From Rhabditoides inermis (Eukaryota; Nematoda; Chromadorea; Rhabditida; Rhabditidae), in NCBI GenBank assembly GCA_963966185.1, contig CAWZYM010000114.1, forward strand, positions 537,501 through 601,500: a DNA stretch of 64,000 nucleotides. The letters run 5' to 3'. Every line of letters starts with the position of its first letter. The first letter of the stretch is position 1. A program made the translations under genes and the position numbers. Shown piece after piece: positions 35,454 to 46,093 of this stretch. The notes below the pieces were generated by a model. That model did no database searches, had not been told where the DNA came from, and saw only the letters and a list, made by a program, of their open reading frames with translations.

Positions 35454-35979
35454 CTCTCTCGCTCTCGCTCTCGCTCTCTCTCTCTCTCTCTCTCCCTCTC
35501 TCTCACCCTCCCTCCCTCTCTCAGGAAGCTCTCCCGTGTGTCGGTGGTCCCCCCACAGCCCTCCTCTTCCGCCACCCTATGCTCCTCGGCCCGTCCGCAC
35601 ACTCGCCCCACCAGCTCAGTGCAGCGCGCCTCGTCGGTGAGGGGGCGCGGCTAGCGGGGGCGGGACTATCGTGACCGTGTAGTTTCTGAACGGGGCTATT
35701 ACGTTTTGGTGACGTCATGCACGAAGTTGGGCGAGTGTTTATTACGGGATTTTCAGAGTGTGACCGATGAATGCATGTCACTCAAGCTCACCCACCGTTT
35801 ACATTCGTGTAATACTTTTACATTACTGTGAACTTCAGATCTTTCCGGTTTCGGATTTCCGCAAACAGTCCACATTCGCCCTGCCATCCATAGAGTTTGG
35901 CGTCATAAACGAATACAAAGCGACCAGACCACTCGATGACATCATGTGCCTACCGGGTACCGTGAAATGTGAGTGTGTC

Positions 35980-36026
<47 letters not shown>

Positions 36027-36264
36027 GTCCGATTCCAGCTCCTCACAAGTCTTCCGCCGCCACCACAGCCCCGATCCCCACCATATCCACCACTCCTCCG
36101 GCTGGCTCCGCCCCCACAGGCCCCGCCCCCTCCTCACCCCCGGCCCGCTCCATCTCCGTGTGCTGTATGCACGAGGAGGCGCTGATGGGTCTGGGGCCGA
36201 TGCCGATGGACCCGGAGGTGATGGAGGAGCAGAAGGAGAAGGAGCGGTGAGTCATCTCTCTCCC

Positions 36265-36295
<31 letters not shown>

Positions 36296-36452
36296 CGCTC
36301 TCTAATCACTCTCTCACTGATCGATAATCGCTTACAGACAAGCGGCGTCGTCTCTGCAGTCAGCTGCCGCGGAGTTGGCTCTTCGAAAGACGAGCATGCC
36401 CCAGGGCCCGCTCACTCCAATGGCAAGCACGCGCGGCATCAACCCAGTTTGA
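35270..36452 (+). CDS. membrane protein, 3' part (unidentified)
   Basis: Five exons join in phase: 35270-35385, 35525-35636, 35839-35968, 36039-36246 and 36338-36452. The first encodes a hydrophobic helix ([19 protein letters not shown]) followed by the basic stop-transfer [10 protein letters not shown]. The remainder is a cytoplasmic-type tail of about 170 residues, rich in Ser, Pro and Thr, with a charged stretch ([19 protein letters not shown]). It ends [10 protein letters not shown] before a TGA at 36450-36452. The first exon follows TTTCAG and has no ATG, so upstream exons are missing. Topology suggests a type I single-pass protein. The family is not recognised. Confidence 0.7.
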
Positions 36453-36484
36453 CTCTCACTCACCATCACACCTACAATTTTGTT

Positions 36485-36739
36485 CAGGGAGATAGTTGGG
36501 GACTTTGTACGTGTGACTACAAAAAAGAAAATACTCATTTTCCGTGCGTCTACGAAACTACGATACTCATTTTCCGTAGCCGATGAGAATTATCTCGTTC
36601 CGACGAGAAATGACCATCCGCTTTCGATCTTGCAGTCTGCGAGATCCCTTTCACCGTCTGCCCGGTGTGTGGTCCCGCACGGAAAATGAGTATCTTCATT
36701 TCTGTAGTCAAATGTACAAAGTCCCCAACTAACTCCCTG
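36485..36739. mobile_element. MITE with long terminal inverted repeats
   Basis: A 255-bp unit with ends CAGGGAG...CTCCCTG. About 65 bp at each end form an inverted repeat (GTTGGGGACTTTGTAC, then TGACTACA and ATACTCATTTTCCGT on both arms, with few differences). The ATACTCATTTTCCGT block occurs three times inside. No target duplication was certain. It lies 33 bp after the stop codon of the plus-strand membrane-protein gene and may form part of its 3' untranslated region. Confidence 0.85.
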
Positions 36740-36974
36740 GACAAGCCTATAATCGTTATTTTATCACATTGCTCTTATTACACGACAGTGTCAGCGCGCA
36801 TCCCACTCCTCCTCTTTTAAATCTCATGAACAAGAATAGATCAATAGCTGTAACCGCAATCTTTCACGCCAAATTTTCGTTGTGTACTCGTGGTGTTGTT
36901 GTTATTGGTGTGCATATTCTTCTATTATATTATAAGTGTTGCAAGTAAAACGATTCTACAAAACACTGCTTCTA

Positions 36975-37010
36975 GAAAGAGAACAGAGAGAACAGAGAGA
37001 ACAGAGAGAG

Positions 37011-37080
<70 letters not shown>

Positions 37081-37100
37081 GCGAGAGAGATAGAGAGAGA
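36975..37100. repeat. GA microsatellite
   Basis: ACAGAGAGA repeats grade into (GA)n and GAGC-interrupted GA. No gene. Confidence 0.9.
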
Positions 37101-37362
37101 CTCCGAACATCCACAATACCTCGTAGATCCCCTTGCAGAACAACGTTGGCTGGTTGTGCTGGGTATCTAGAGAAGGAAACGAGCCGTCGGCGATTCCAAC
37201 AAATGAGAGGGGATCTCCAATATGAGCAAGTCATCGATACTCAACCTTCAATCCTCGCCGCAAACTGCCTCGACTCGTTGACCGCAGTTTCCATGGGTGT
37301 ATCGATTGAGTGTGTGGTTTATAGGATACGCAGATTCCACCCAGTTTCCTAGATCACCTTTT

Positions 37363-37368
37363 TTTATT
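37363..37368 (-). terminator. poly(A) signal of minus-strand gene
   Basis: AATAAA on the minus strand about 135 nt beyond the stop at 37503, fitting the 3' end of the gene whose exons start there. Confidence 0.6.
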
Positions 37369-37502
37369 CGAAAACAATACAAGTGCTGATATAAACACGA
37401 TATTTAACTACTAATAGTACAGATGAACGCACACCATAAAGAATGCATGAGTTGGCGGAGAGTGATGACTATCATCTAGATGCGCTCCTCCCGGCCTCCC
37501 GC

Positions 37503-40500
37503 TCAATTTACCAAATGTCCGAAGTTGAAGTTGGTGGACACGACGGCGATCGAACGAGTATCAGCTCGCCTGCCCCACTGCCTTCGGAGACACGTGCTGA
37601 GTGACCTGCAACATATCACATTATATATCCCCCCTCTCTCCGTCGTCTACTTCAACAACTCGCCACCACATTCACATCATACATCAATCGATATTGTATC
37701 AACCACACCCGCACGTTCTCACCTTGCTGTGCCGCGAACTGCCCGTCGCGACTTCGCGTCTAAACTGCGAGAAGCCACCCACGCGACAAGCACACCTCTG
37801 TCAACACAAACTCGTTTTTTTTTTACTACAAACTGATTACTTCACCCCACCTTGCTCTGTCACTCCTCCCCTTCTCCACCTTCTCCACCTCGTCCATCGT
37901 ATCCTCCTTCGTAATTCTCTTCAGCGACACGCGAGTACGGTGCTCGGAAAGAGAGGGCATCTAAACAGTACGGTCAATATCGAGTGAGCACACTTTGCCC
38001 CCCACCGCGTCCCCCTTCTCCTCATCGCGCGGCACAGACGACTTCTCCCACCGACTTCCTCTTCAACATCTCCGACTCCGCGGAGAGTGGAAGACGCGGA
38101 GACTGGCTTGATGTGAATGTATGTGATGCTGGCAGCATCACATACGTTCACATCCACAGCACATGGAAGATGAAACGCTCACCTGTCCCGTTTCCTCCTT
38201 CTTGGCGACATCGTTGCCGGTCTGAGTGGACAAGGCGTTATCTATTCGAACCACCACCACAATACCACAACCAAACCTCGTACATCTTCACCCGCGGTCA
38301 GTCGATCTAGGCATCTAGGTGCATTGTTCCCTCTCCTTGTCCCATCCGACTGGAGAGGGAGGTGGTTCGCTTCTCACCGCCGCAACAACTGCAACACAAC
38401 ATCAAACCTATTCACAATGAACATGAATCAGACGACCGAGCTAGGACTTGCAAGTTCCACAAACAATGAACAAAATCATCCGTCTACACCATGAATCTCT
38501 CCAAACTCCCACCTGCTGTATGAGTGGTGTGCGTTCCGGCGGTTCAGTGGATTTAGACACAACACAATATGATCCTAATTCCTACCAGTCCACCCTGGCT
38601 GGCACGACAGTGCAACACCCGTACGTACCACAACAGCCTAATGAGTCCCCTCTCCCCACTACCCCCTGCCGGTAGACCAGCCACTAGATCTTACTCAGCC
38701 AAACCACAACGCGACAAGTGACATTACACATTTATTACGAGTCACATTGCTCGGGGAGGGAAGAGGGAAGACTGCTGTCCCATCCAGAGATTGGCGGGGG
38801 CGGGGCCGCGCGCCATCGCGGTTTCCAATGACCGCGACACTCCCGCGGCGGCAGATGAAGTCGGCGGCCGGCGAGATGGACAGGAACAGGAAGGCGCGGA
38901 GAACATCGGAGCGGACGGGCGACGGCGGATCCTCGGACGGCAGCTGCTGGGCGACTCCTGGGTGGGCGGGTGGCTCCATCGATCTGCTCCTCCGGGATTC
39001 CTTGGTGGATGATGTCGACTCCTCGTCTCGCTGTCTCCGCGCGTTCTTCTTCTCCTCGTTTCTCCATTATTTGCCAAATCATGATACTACATTCTGATCA
39101 TTAATTAAATCGAAGAGAGCCAGAGTTTCGGAGTCACTTATGGCATTGGCGGTTGTGGATGTCTTTTCTCTCATCGACAGTCGATGAGATCCTCCGCCGC
39201 CGGCCACGAGACTGCATCTCAAGAATGATTCTCTGCACCAACGACAAATGAACAAATCATACGAACACATGCACACTTAGTTGAGTATAATAATCAGAAT
39301 CATGGAACACAGTTTACACACGGAGAGTGGAGTTTTCTTTTGCAAAATTACATTATCGAAAGTTTGAAATATCAAAAGAATAGTAAATGATTGCTTCACA
39401 TTTCACATTAAAAATCTTGAGAATTACGACGCTCTCCGTGTTTGTGCATGCAACAATGGCAACACGACCTGCCGTGATTGGGTTCGTCATCGTCGTCGTC
39501 GTTGTGTGCTGTCACGAGCACGTTTGACTCTGTCTCTTCATCAGAATTGTACTCGGATCTCTCGAACGCCTTCTCCTCGAGGCGGTAGATCACCTGTCCG
39601 ATAGTGTTCAGCAACTGCTCGACATCGTCCTTGTCAAAGAGCTCTCCACTTGTCTCCAGCTTATCCCACACGATTTCAGGAAACTTTCTCTTCACCGTCA
39701 AGTAGAGGTGGGGGTTCTGTGTGTTTGTCAGTTCCGACAGTGTCGCCACCAGCGCCACGAGCTCGTCGTGGACGGCTCGCAAGTCCGCCGGCTTCTTCGA
39801 ACGCGCAGGCTTCATCGCATCGATCTTGTCGAGGATGACCTGAGTCTGTCTCTCGGGCCGCGCGTAGATCTTGCGCAAGTGCGCCACGGCCTCTGCGTAC
39901 TTCTTTCCTGACGGAGGGAATTTGCGGATGGCCGCCAGCGCTGGGCCGGTGAGCGAGTTGGTCAATGCCGTCATTTTCACGACGTTCTCTGCCGCGCGCT
40001 TGTGTACAAGCTCCGAGAACAATGCCCAATAGCGACTCCACTCTGCATACTCTCCGGCAAAACAGGGGTATTTCTAGCTTGTTGCTCTTCGCCAGCATCA
40101 CCGCCAGATCGATATGGCGCGTGCTGTCGCCCGCGGGGTCAGTGCGCCTCGGGGGCCTCACGGGAGGACTCGTGTTGGCTGCGCGGGCGCTGGGCAGAGA
40201 CGCGCGCGCGTTCGCTGGCGTGGCTGCCAGCTGTTGGCTCGCAGCCGTTCTCGCCGCAGCTGTTTTGCGAACGACCGTAGCCGCCATCGGAGTGCGTTTT
40301 TCCGAGTCTTCTGACTCGCCGTCTCCCGACTCCTCACTTGCATCCGTTAGAAGCGCCTCATCAGGAGTGATTTCCTCGAGAAATTTGGGCTTCTCGACGG
40401 GATTGGCAGTGGGGTCGATGGCAGCCACCATCGAGTTCAACTCGTCAATCCTCCTTCTCATTTTGGCGACCACACTCGTTGCCTTGCTGACCATCAGAAC

Positions 40501-42890
40501 GAATTCGTTTTTCAGCACCTGCCATTCGTGTTTGTAGGCGATGCGCGACTCTCTCGTTTCTTTCATGATCAACTCTGCGCCTGTCACGCACTCCCAGACA
40601 CCTCTGCACTGGGCGTCGAGTGCCACAGTCGCAGTCACGATCGCAGTGAGCGTCGTCTGCATTTTCCTCGCCGTGGCAGGCGTCGCGGGTTTGCCATACT
40701 TCTTCGTCAGTTTCACAATCTCCTTCTTCACCCTTTCAATCCTGCGATTAGATGCAATCAACCCGGACTCGAAGGCGGGAGCCATGCCTGTGTCTCCGTC
40801 TCTGTCTCTCTCACTTTCTCACGTGTGGATGTTTCTGGATGCGAGAGAAATCAAATCGGTCCGACGCTCCAACTAATTCAGCGAGCTGGTTACCGTAACT
40901 GCGAAAGAAATCAAATCGGTCCGACGCTCCAACTAATTCAGCGAGCTGGTTACCGTAACTGCGAAAGAAATCAATCGGTCCGACGCTCAAACTAATTCAG
41001 CGAGCTGGTTACCGTAACTGCGAAAGAAATCAATCGGTCCGACGCTCCAACTAATTCAGCGAGCTGGTTACCGTAACAGCGAAAGAAATCAATCGGTCCG
41101 ACGCTCAAACTGATTCAGCGAGCTGGTTACCGTAACAGCGAAAGAAATCAATCGTGGCCCGACGCTCAAACAGATTTGCGAGCTGGTTGCCTTTTGTTGG
41201 TGTTACACTCTTCTCACTGTCTGTAGAAAATCAACAACAACACGAAATCTCGTACCCCTGTCTGTGGTGGATCAGAATTCGGGGAGTGTACAGAATACAG
41301 GAAGGTGATTGGAACGGACTCACAGTCTCCTGCTCGGCTGCCGTTGTTCGATGAGACTCCGTAGATGGCGCAGGAGTCGTCTTTCGATATGCAGTCAGTA
41401 GGATAGAAGCTGTGGGTGCGGCTGACAATGACTTGTGTGTTACAATGCAGTCCGCTCTATCCGAAACACCAAGCCTGTTGTTGTAAGATGACCCTCCGGG
41501 GCTTTCGATCCCGGCTGTAGAGGTCACCATCCCTGTCAATTGCGCTCTCGGATTACAGCTGCGCAGTGCAACTGTCACCCTACAAACGACGCGTGCCGCC
41601 AGAGTTACACTCAGAGAGAGCGTCCCTCTGGGATACAGTACCCGCGCGCACAATTTTACCTTGAATGCGCAAACCAGTGCGGGTGGTAGTAGTCTAGTGT
41701 CGGTAGCTTACCTGCAACGACGCTCCTCGGTCGTCCGGTGACTCGGCGTGCCACTCGCCGACGTCATCTACCTGTGGGGTACGGCTCGAACCGGCCTGAT
41801 CCGGCCCTCACCTACCCCGACCCTTAGCCGTGCGTTCTGCTCAGTGCACGGTGTGTCTGCGCTGTGCCAGACGGGTCAGAATTGTGATGTTAGAGTTAGA
41901 CTAGCTAGTTTAGTTGCACACACCCGCTGTGTGCTCCGTCTCTCGTGTCCTCATGCGCTTTCACTGTGCATAGATAAGCAAGCAGTGCTTGTGTTGTGAG
42001 TGTGCGTGACACTCCCTCCCTAGGGCCTGACCACTCCAGTGTGGTTTTACCCTGCCGGCGTTGCGGCGGCAGTGCGAGATTGGTGAACAAGTCGGCCGCT
42101 CGACACGTGCCTGTGCATGTAAGCATGCGTGTGAGTGTGGTGATTTCAAATTCAAACGGTGCTGCGATTCAAGAATTTTAGGTGCTAGCGAGAGGTATGC
42201 AACAATCGCGACACGATAAAATGAAATCAGAACATACACGAGTGACGTCAAGTAACCGCAATAATGAGCGCAGAGGATAATCACCCGTCGGTGAAACGAG
42301 AATTAGACATACTACCACTGTATCAAATCAAAAGTAGAATAGAGCGATCGCACAATATTCGATAACGGCACACGCGCTGTTGAGGAAAGATCAAAAAAGA
42401 CGCTAAAGAGCGACCGGTGAAGTGTAGAATGCTCATCGGGAGCAACGCGGAAAGCGACCAGAAAGAATGGAATTTGGCCGTTTGCACCATGTGCGTTCCG
42501 GCGGTTCAGTGGATTTAGACACAACACAATATGATCCTAATTCCTACCAGTCCACCCTGGCTGGCACGACAGTGCAACACCCGTACGTACCACAACAGCC
42601 TAATGAGTCCCCTCTCCCCACTACCCCCTGCCGGTAGACCAGCCACTAGATCTTACTCAGCCAAACCACAACGCGACAAGTGACATTACACATTTATTAC
42701 GAGTCACATTGCTCGGGGAGGGAAGAGGGAAGACTGCTGTCCCATCCAGAGATTGGCGGGGGCGGGGCCGCGCGCCATCGCGGTTTCCAATGACCGCGAC
42801 AAGTGGCATGCGCGCTCTCCTCGAGGAACCGTCGTCGTCGTCGTTGGCCTGTTCGATGCTCTGCTCCAGCTTCCCAACCGCCCCCCGTCT
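37503..42890 (-). CDS. unidentified charged protein, exon split by an LTR element
   Basis: Exons 38183-38221, 38006-38041, 37851-37960, 37723-37797 and 37503-37605 join in phase to a TGA at 37503, giving a charged, coiled-coil-like C-terminus (RVSLKRITKEDTMDEVEKVE). The exon before them is broken. Its left part is 38513-38527 and its right part starts at 42807; the 4.27 kb LTR element and its 5-bp duplication lie between. Rejoined across the duplication, the exon is open and phase-consistent (right part reads KLEQSIEQANDDDDG). Its own acceptor is probably near 42890. Further exon-like pieces at 43.7, 44.3-44.5 and 45.0-45.5 kb may belong to the same gene, as may the coiled-coil exons at 46.1-48.1 kb. 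The family is not recognised. As assembled, the gene is interrupted. Confidence 0.6.
38111..38154. other. 44-nt hairpin
   Basis: An inverted repeat with about 20-bp arms and one mismatch around a GGC loop (GATGTGAATGTATGTGATGC on one arm). It lies in the intron between exons 38183-38221 and 38006-38041 of a minus-strand gene. It could be a remnant of a palindromic MITE or an RNA hairpin. Confidence 0.7.
38528..38839 (-). repeat. 3' LTR
   Basis: 312-bp copy that appears identical to 42490-42801, with TG/CA ends and a minus-strand AATAAA at about 38734-38739. In element orientation it is the 3' LTR. Confidence 0.92.
39408..40785 (-). pseudogene. BEL/Pao gag (DUF1759-like), frameshifted
   Basis: The frame starting at ATG 40785 encodes a helical N-terminal region (RIERVKKEIVKLTKKYGKP), an acidic Ser/Glu linker and then NKLEIP, the usual entry to the DUF1759 gag domain. 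About position 40066 the frame shifts by one base near a CCCC/TTTT stretch. The second frame continues EYAEWSRYWALFSELVHKRA and KFPPSGKKYAEAVAHLRKIY to a Cys/His-rich end (CCHCCMHKH) and a stop at 39408. The shift may be a true mutation or an assembly indel. Gag would form the particle that packages element RNA. Confidence 0.85.
40845..41180. repeat. about 60-bp tandem repeats in the LTR element leader
   Basis: A unit containing AATCGGTCCGACGCTC, then AATTCAGCGAGCTGGTTACC and GTAACTGCGAAAG, is repeated about 5.5 times with 59-60 bp spacing. It lies between gag and the 5' LTR, in the untranslated leader. Later units show small substitutions. Confidence 0.9.
41181..42489 (-). other. LTR element leader, function unclear
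   Basis: This 1.3 kb part of the element lies between the 5' LTR and the tandem repeats. One minus-strand frame (41231-41653) is open for 140 codons with no recognised domain. Otherwise no coding signal is seen. Confidence 0.45.
42490..42801 (-). repeat. 5' LTR
   Basis: 312-bp copy that appears identical to 38528-38839. On the minus strand it carries an AATAAA at about 42696-42701. The 5-bp duplication AGTGG follows at 42802-42806. Confidence 0.92.
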
Positions 42891-43254
42891 GCTGTGTCGT
42901 CTCGAGGCGGCGCGGCAGTGGGCGGGGCAGCTGCGATTCCTGGGGCGACTGGCGGCGCGACACGTGCACACACATTCTACCTACAACACAATCTCAATCA
43001 ATGCGGAATAGTATAAAATGATAGGGTACACAATACATAACCAAGACATAACTACAAAGTGAGGTTACCCTGCGGAAAGGATTCTTTACAAAAGTAGGCT
43101 AATGCTCATCAGTACAGGTTCCACGGTGCGACACATTAATACACACGGTAACTGACTAAGCTGAAAAATTGTTAGATTATCAGGCAAAGTAAAAGCAATT
43201 CTAGTTAACATTCAAACAAGAGATTTTCACAATTATAGACAGAAGTAATCAATC

Positions 43255-43390
43255 AACCAGTCAATCAATCAATGCGCGCACGAAAAAAAAATCAATCAAT
43301 CACTCTCCAGAATTGCTATATCCTGACTATACAACAAGTCTATACGGTACATCACAAGAGCTATGCGCTGAGAGAATTAACACACGTTTC
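43255..43390 (-). mobile_element. LINE/SINE 3' end with (ATTG)n tail, copy 1
   Basis: On the minus strand the sequence runs through GTATAGTCAGGATATAGC and ends in a short ATTG tetranucleotide array. It belongs to the same family as the copies at 44511-44705, 56450-56506 and 58056-58190. Only the 3' end is present. Confidence 0.75.
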
Positions 43391-43689
43391 TCCCATATTC
43401 ATCCCCCAATCCATTCCACACTCCCACCTGATTCTGTTCCTGCTTCACGTCAGTCAGTGATTTCTCCTTTTCTACTCTCACATTTCTACTCTCACGATTC
43501 TCTCACATAAGCTTGCTCTCCTTGTGCAGACCGCTTCTGCTTCACCACACTACTGCGCAACGGGTGCAATGTCATGTCTCTTCTATCCCCTCCTCTCCCT
43601 CTCTCTGCACCTACTTGTACCGGCATGCGTCTCACTTTCGCCTGTAGCTGTGACAGACTGGATGTGCTCGCGATGCCGCCACTTCTTCA

Positions 43690-44509
43690 CGGCACGAGTC
43701 TGATCAGCCTGCAACAATTTCGATCACTGCTCCCTCTCGCCTCAACCCACCATCTGTCCAGCGTGCGGACGCGATTCTCAAGGCACCACACGAACTCGGT
43801 CCAATTGGTTCCGCCCCGACCGGGTTGCTGTGGCTGCTCCGCTTCCTCTACTTCTTCTCGTCGATCATCCCCTCGTAAACAGCCTCCTCCATCCTCCACG
43901 CCGTCTGACATCATGAGCAATTTGTAACTATACGTTTCAAGCCGACTCAATATCAATACTGTTTAAATAAACCGTCAATGAGAACTCATTTCAAAAAAAG
44001 AAATTGCCATGTATACGCACAATGGCTACACAAAACAAACTTACCAGTACCACACAAAAAGGAAGTTCCTTTTTAACCCAATACCACTGCCCGATTGTGA
44101 ATCTCTACAACACACAACTACTACTCCAACAAAAAAAAACTCTTTTCAAATTAATTCACCGACAAGGAACAATATGAATAACAAAAATGCATAATGTCAT
44201 CCAATCCTCTCACTCACACAGACTCATCATAACCACCAACAACCAACACAACATTGGTATATCGGTCGAAACATGAAATAGGTAAGGTAACAAGTAGCCG
44301 GTCATCTCATCACCCCTTCTTCTAGCACCCTCTCCAACCTACCCCACATCGTGCTATCGCCATAACAATGCCACTCGTCGCTGTCGCTCCCTCTCTCTGC
44401 CCTTGTTCGCGTACTCGCCTCGCTCCGCGTCTGCTGCGCCTTCTTCACGTCCTCAAACGTCTCCGCGCACGACTCGATCACCTGAAAAGTGGTACAATCA
44501 CTACACGAC

Positions 44510-44558
<49 letters not shown>

Positions 44559-45490
44559 TATCCAGAATCGCTATATCCTGACTATACAACAAGTGCATAC
44601 GGTACACCACAAGGGCTAAGCGCTGGGAGAAACACAGTTTAGCAACGGGGATGATAGGGTCGAAGGTCGAAAGTCGATATATTAGATCGACACGACTTTC
44701 CAATGAAAAAACCATCCTCATTCCTAGATTGATACGATGCCACTCACCTTCTTGAGCTGGTACTGGTCTCACGAGCGGCAGGGTCTCCGTCTCAGTCTCG
44801 GCCGACGACACTAGATCACATACACGCCTAGCAGATACGCCTTCCGCTCGCGCCCCTGGGAAAGTTGTATGAAGGTTTCACAGCTACACTATCTCCCAGC
44901 GTCCCAGACCCAGAGACATAGAGTAGCATCTCATCGCGCACGACGCGCACCCAGTGTTTAACGCTAGTCATGTACCTCGAACAAGTATTATAACAGCAAA
45001 CTCTGGATACTACCTCGAATAACGCCCAAATAGAAATTTCTGTTCCCACCACACCTCACATTTCCTGGTGCGCTGCGCCAGGTGGTTGGATTGAGGTCGT
45101 TCAAGGCGAGGCACACTTCATACGCGCCGCGACCTCATCCACATCTGTTCGCGATTGAGTCAGCCACGGCCCCACCACCACCTGAAACACTTTTTTAAAA
45201 CTAAATTCACGTTCAATGTATCATCCACGTTTCTGGCTAATCCACTAGCCTACAATGCTCGAAATTTCTAGCACCCGTGAAATATACGTTTCTCAATTCG
45301 CATAACAAGTAACACCACAAAATCAAAATTACAACAGTGAAATGTGACAAGCGACACGAAACGTAGACTCACGAGTGGGGGAGAGTGGGGTTGAGGTCGG
45401 AGAGTGACTCAACGGGACGGCATGGGAGAGCGGAGTGATGCGCCTGCGCCCGCAAGGCCGATATCGCGCCCTTGCAGCACCCAGCCACTT
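43690..45490 (-). other. exon-like minus-strand segments, unidentified
   Basis: Several pieces look coding. About 43855-43920 ends in a stop after an EEAVYEGMIDEKK reading. 44418-44481 encodes CAETFEDVKKAQQTRSE and ends at a possible GC donor. 44830-44970 encodes KHWVRVVRDEMLLYVSGSG, which resembles a PH-domain start. About 45058-45130 encodes EVCLALNDLNPTTW, and about 45373-45490 encodes CKGAISALRAQ. Splice sites and phases could not be linked with confidence. They lie between two sets of better exons on the same strand. Confidence 0.35.
44511..44705 (-). mobile_element. LINE/SINE 3' end with (ATTG)n tail, copy 2
   Basis: The longest copy of the family: about 145 bp of 3' sequence ending on the minus strand in roughly 12 ATTG units (AATC on plus, 44507-44557). 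It is 5'-truncated. Confidence 0.8.
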
Positions 45491-46093
45491 GCCCACCTGC
45501 ACAGGAAAAAAGGTCCAATATTGATGCTAACATAACAATCAAGCCAAGCACACTCACTACTCACAACACTGACTCCGCGACCGACGATAGTTCACAAACG
45601 ACAGAAGAACTTGGGAATGTCGAGTCTGTTACGGAGTTAGAGCACCCCTCACCAAATGAAACATTCACTACTCATACCAGTTTTTTAAATGAATGAATTG
45701 AATGCATTAAAACACTTGCTTATCATGATAGTATTACAACACAGCAAAATCGTAAACTAATCAGCTGTTGATTCCGTGGTGTAAAATGGTGAAGAGCGTA
45801 CACTAATATTGCGTAAAAAGCACAACAAAGATCACGTTCAAGTTAGTTCATACACCATCAAGCAGTATACTTTTATCTAATATAAAAACAAGTGAGAGAG
45901 AGAGCTCACGAAAAAAATAGGAACAAGTAAACTCCGGTCAGTATAAAACAATTCTAAGATATAAACTATGAAAGTTATTAGGAAAACAAAAACCAAACAA
46001 CACAACAGTTATTAGACAGAGGAGAAACCGACGATCAATGAAATAGACTCGAAAATATACGACAAACATACTGACCACTACATCGTAAAAGCA

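Larger units (their letters stand above)
38528..42801 (-). mobile_element. non-autonomous BEL/Pao-type LTR retrotransposon, 4274 bp
   Basis: Two 312-bp direct repeats (38528-38839 and 42490-42801) appear identical by eye. They begin TGTGCG and end GCGACA on the plus strand, that is TG...CA termini. A 5-bp target duplication AGTGG flanks the element (38523-38527 and 42802-42806). On the minus strand each LTR contains AATAAA. The first bases inside the 5' LTR are TGGTGCAAACGG, a primer-binding-site-like start with TGG at the LTR edge. Inside are a frameshifted gag and short 3' frames (for example minus 39079-39276). No reverse transcriptase, RNase H or integrase is visible. A 5-bp duplication and the gag type fit BEL/Pao. 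Identical LTRs suggest a very recent insertion, mobilised in trans. Confidence 0.92.

Noticed and set aside
38388..38398. An 11-nt exon-like segment between TTGCAG and GTGAGAAG on the minus strand
   Set aside because: Including it breaks the phase between the flanking exons, which join cleanly without it.
38742..39077. Minus-strand frames ending at the AATAAA near 38735, first read as a gene 3' end and repeated at 42.7 kb
   Set aside because: The repeated part is the LTR. The frames differ upstream because one lies inside the element and the other in the host gene.
40786..42489. 140-codon minus-strand frame 41231-41653 as a separate gene
   Set aside because: It lies within the leader of the LTR element, has no recognised domain and no independent signals, so it is kept only as part of the element.
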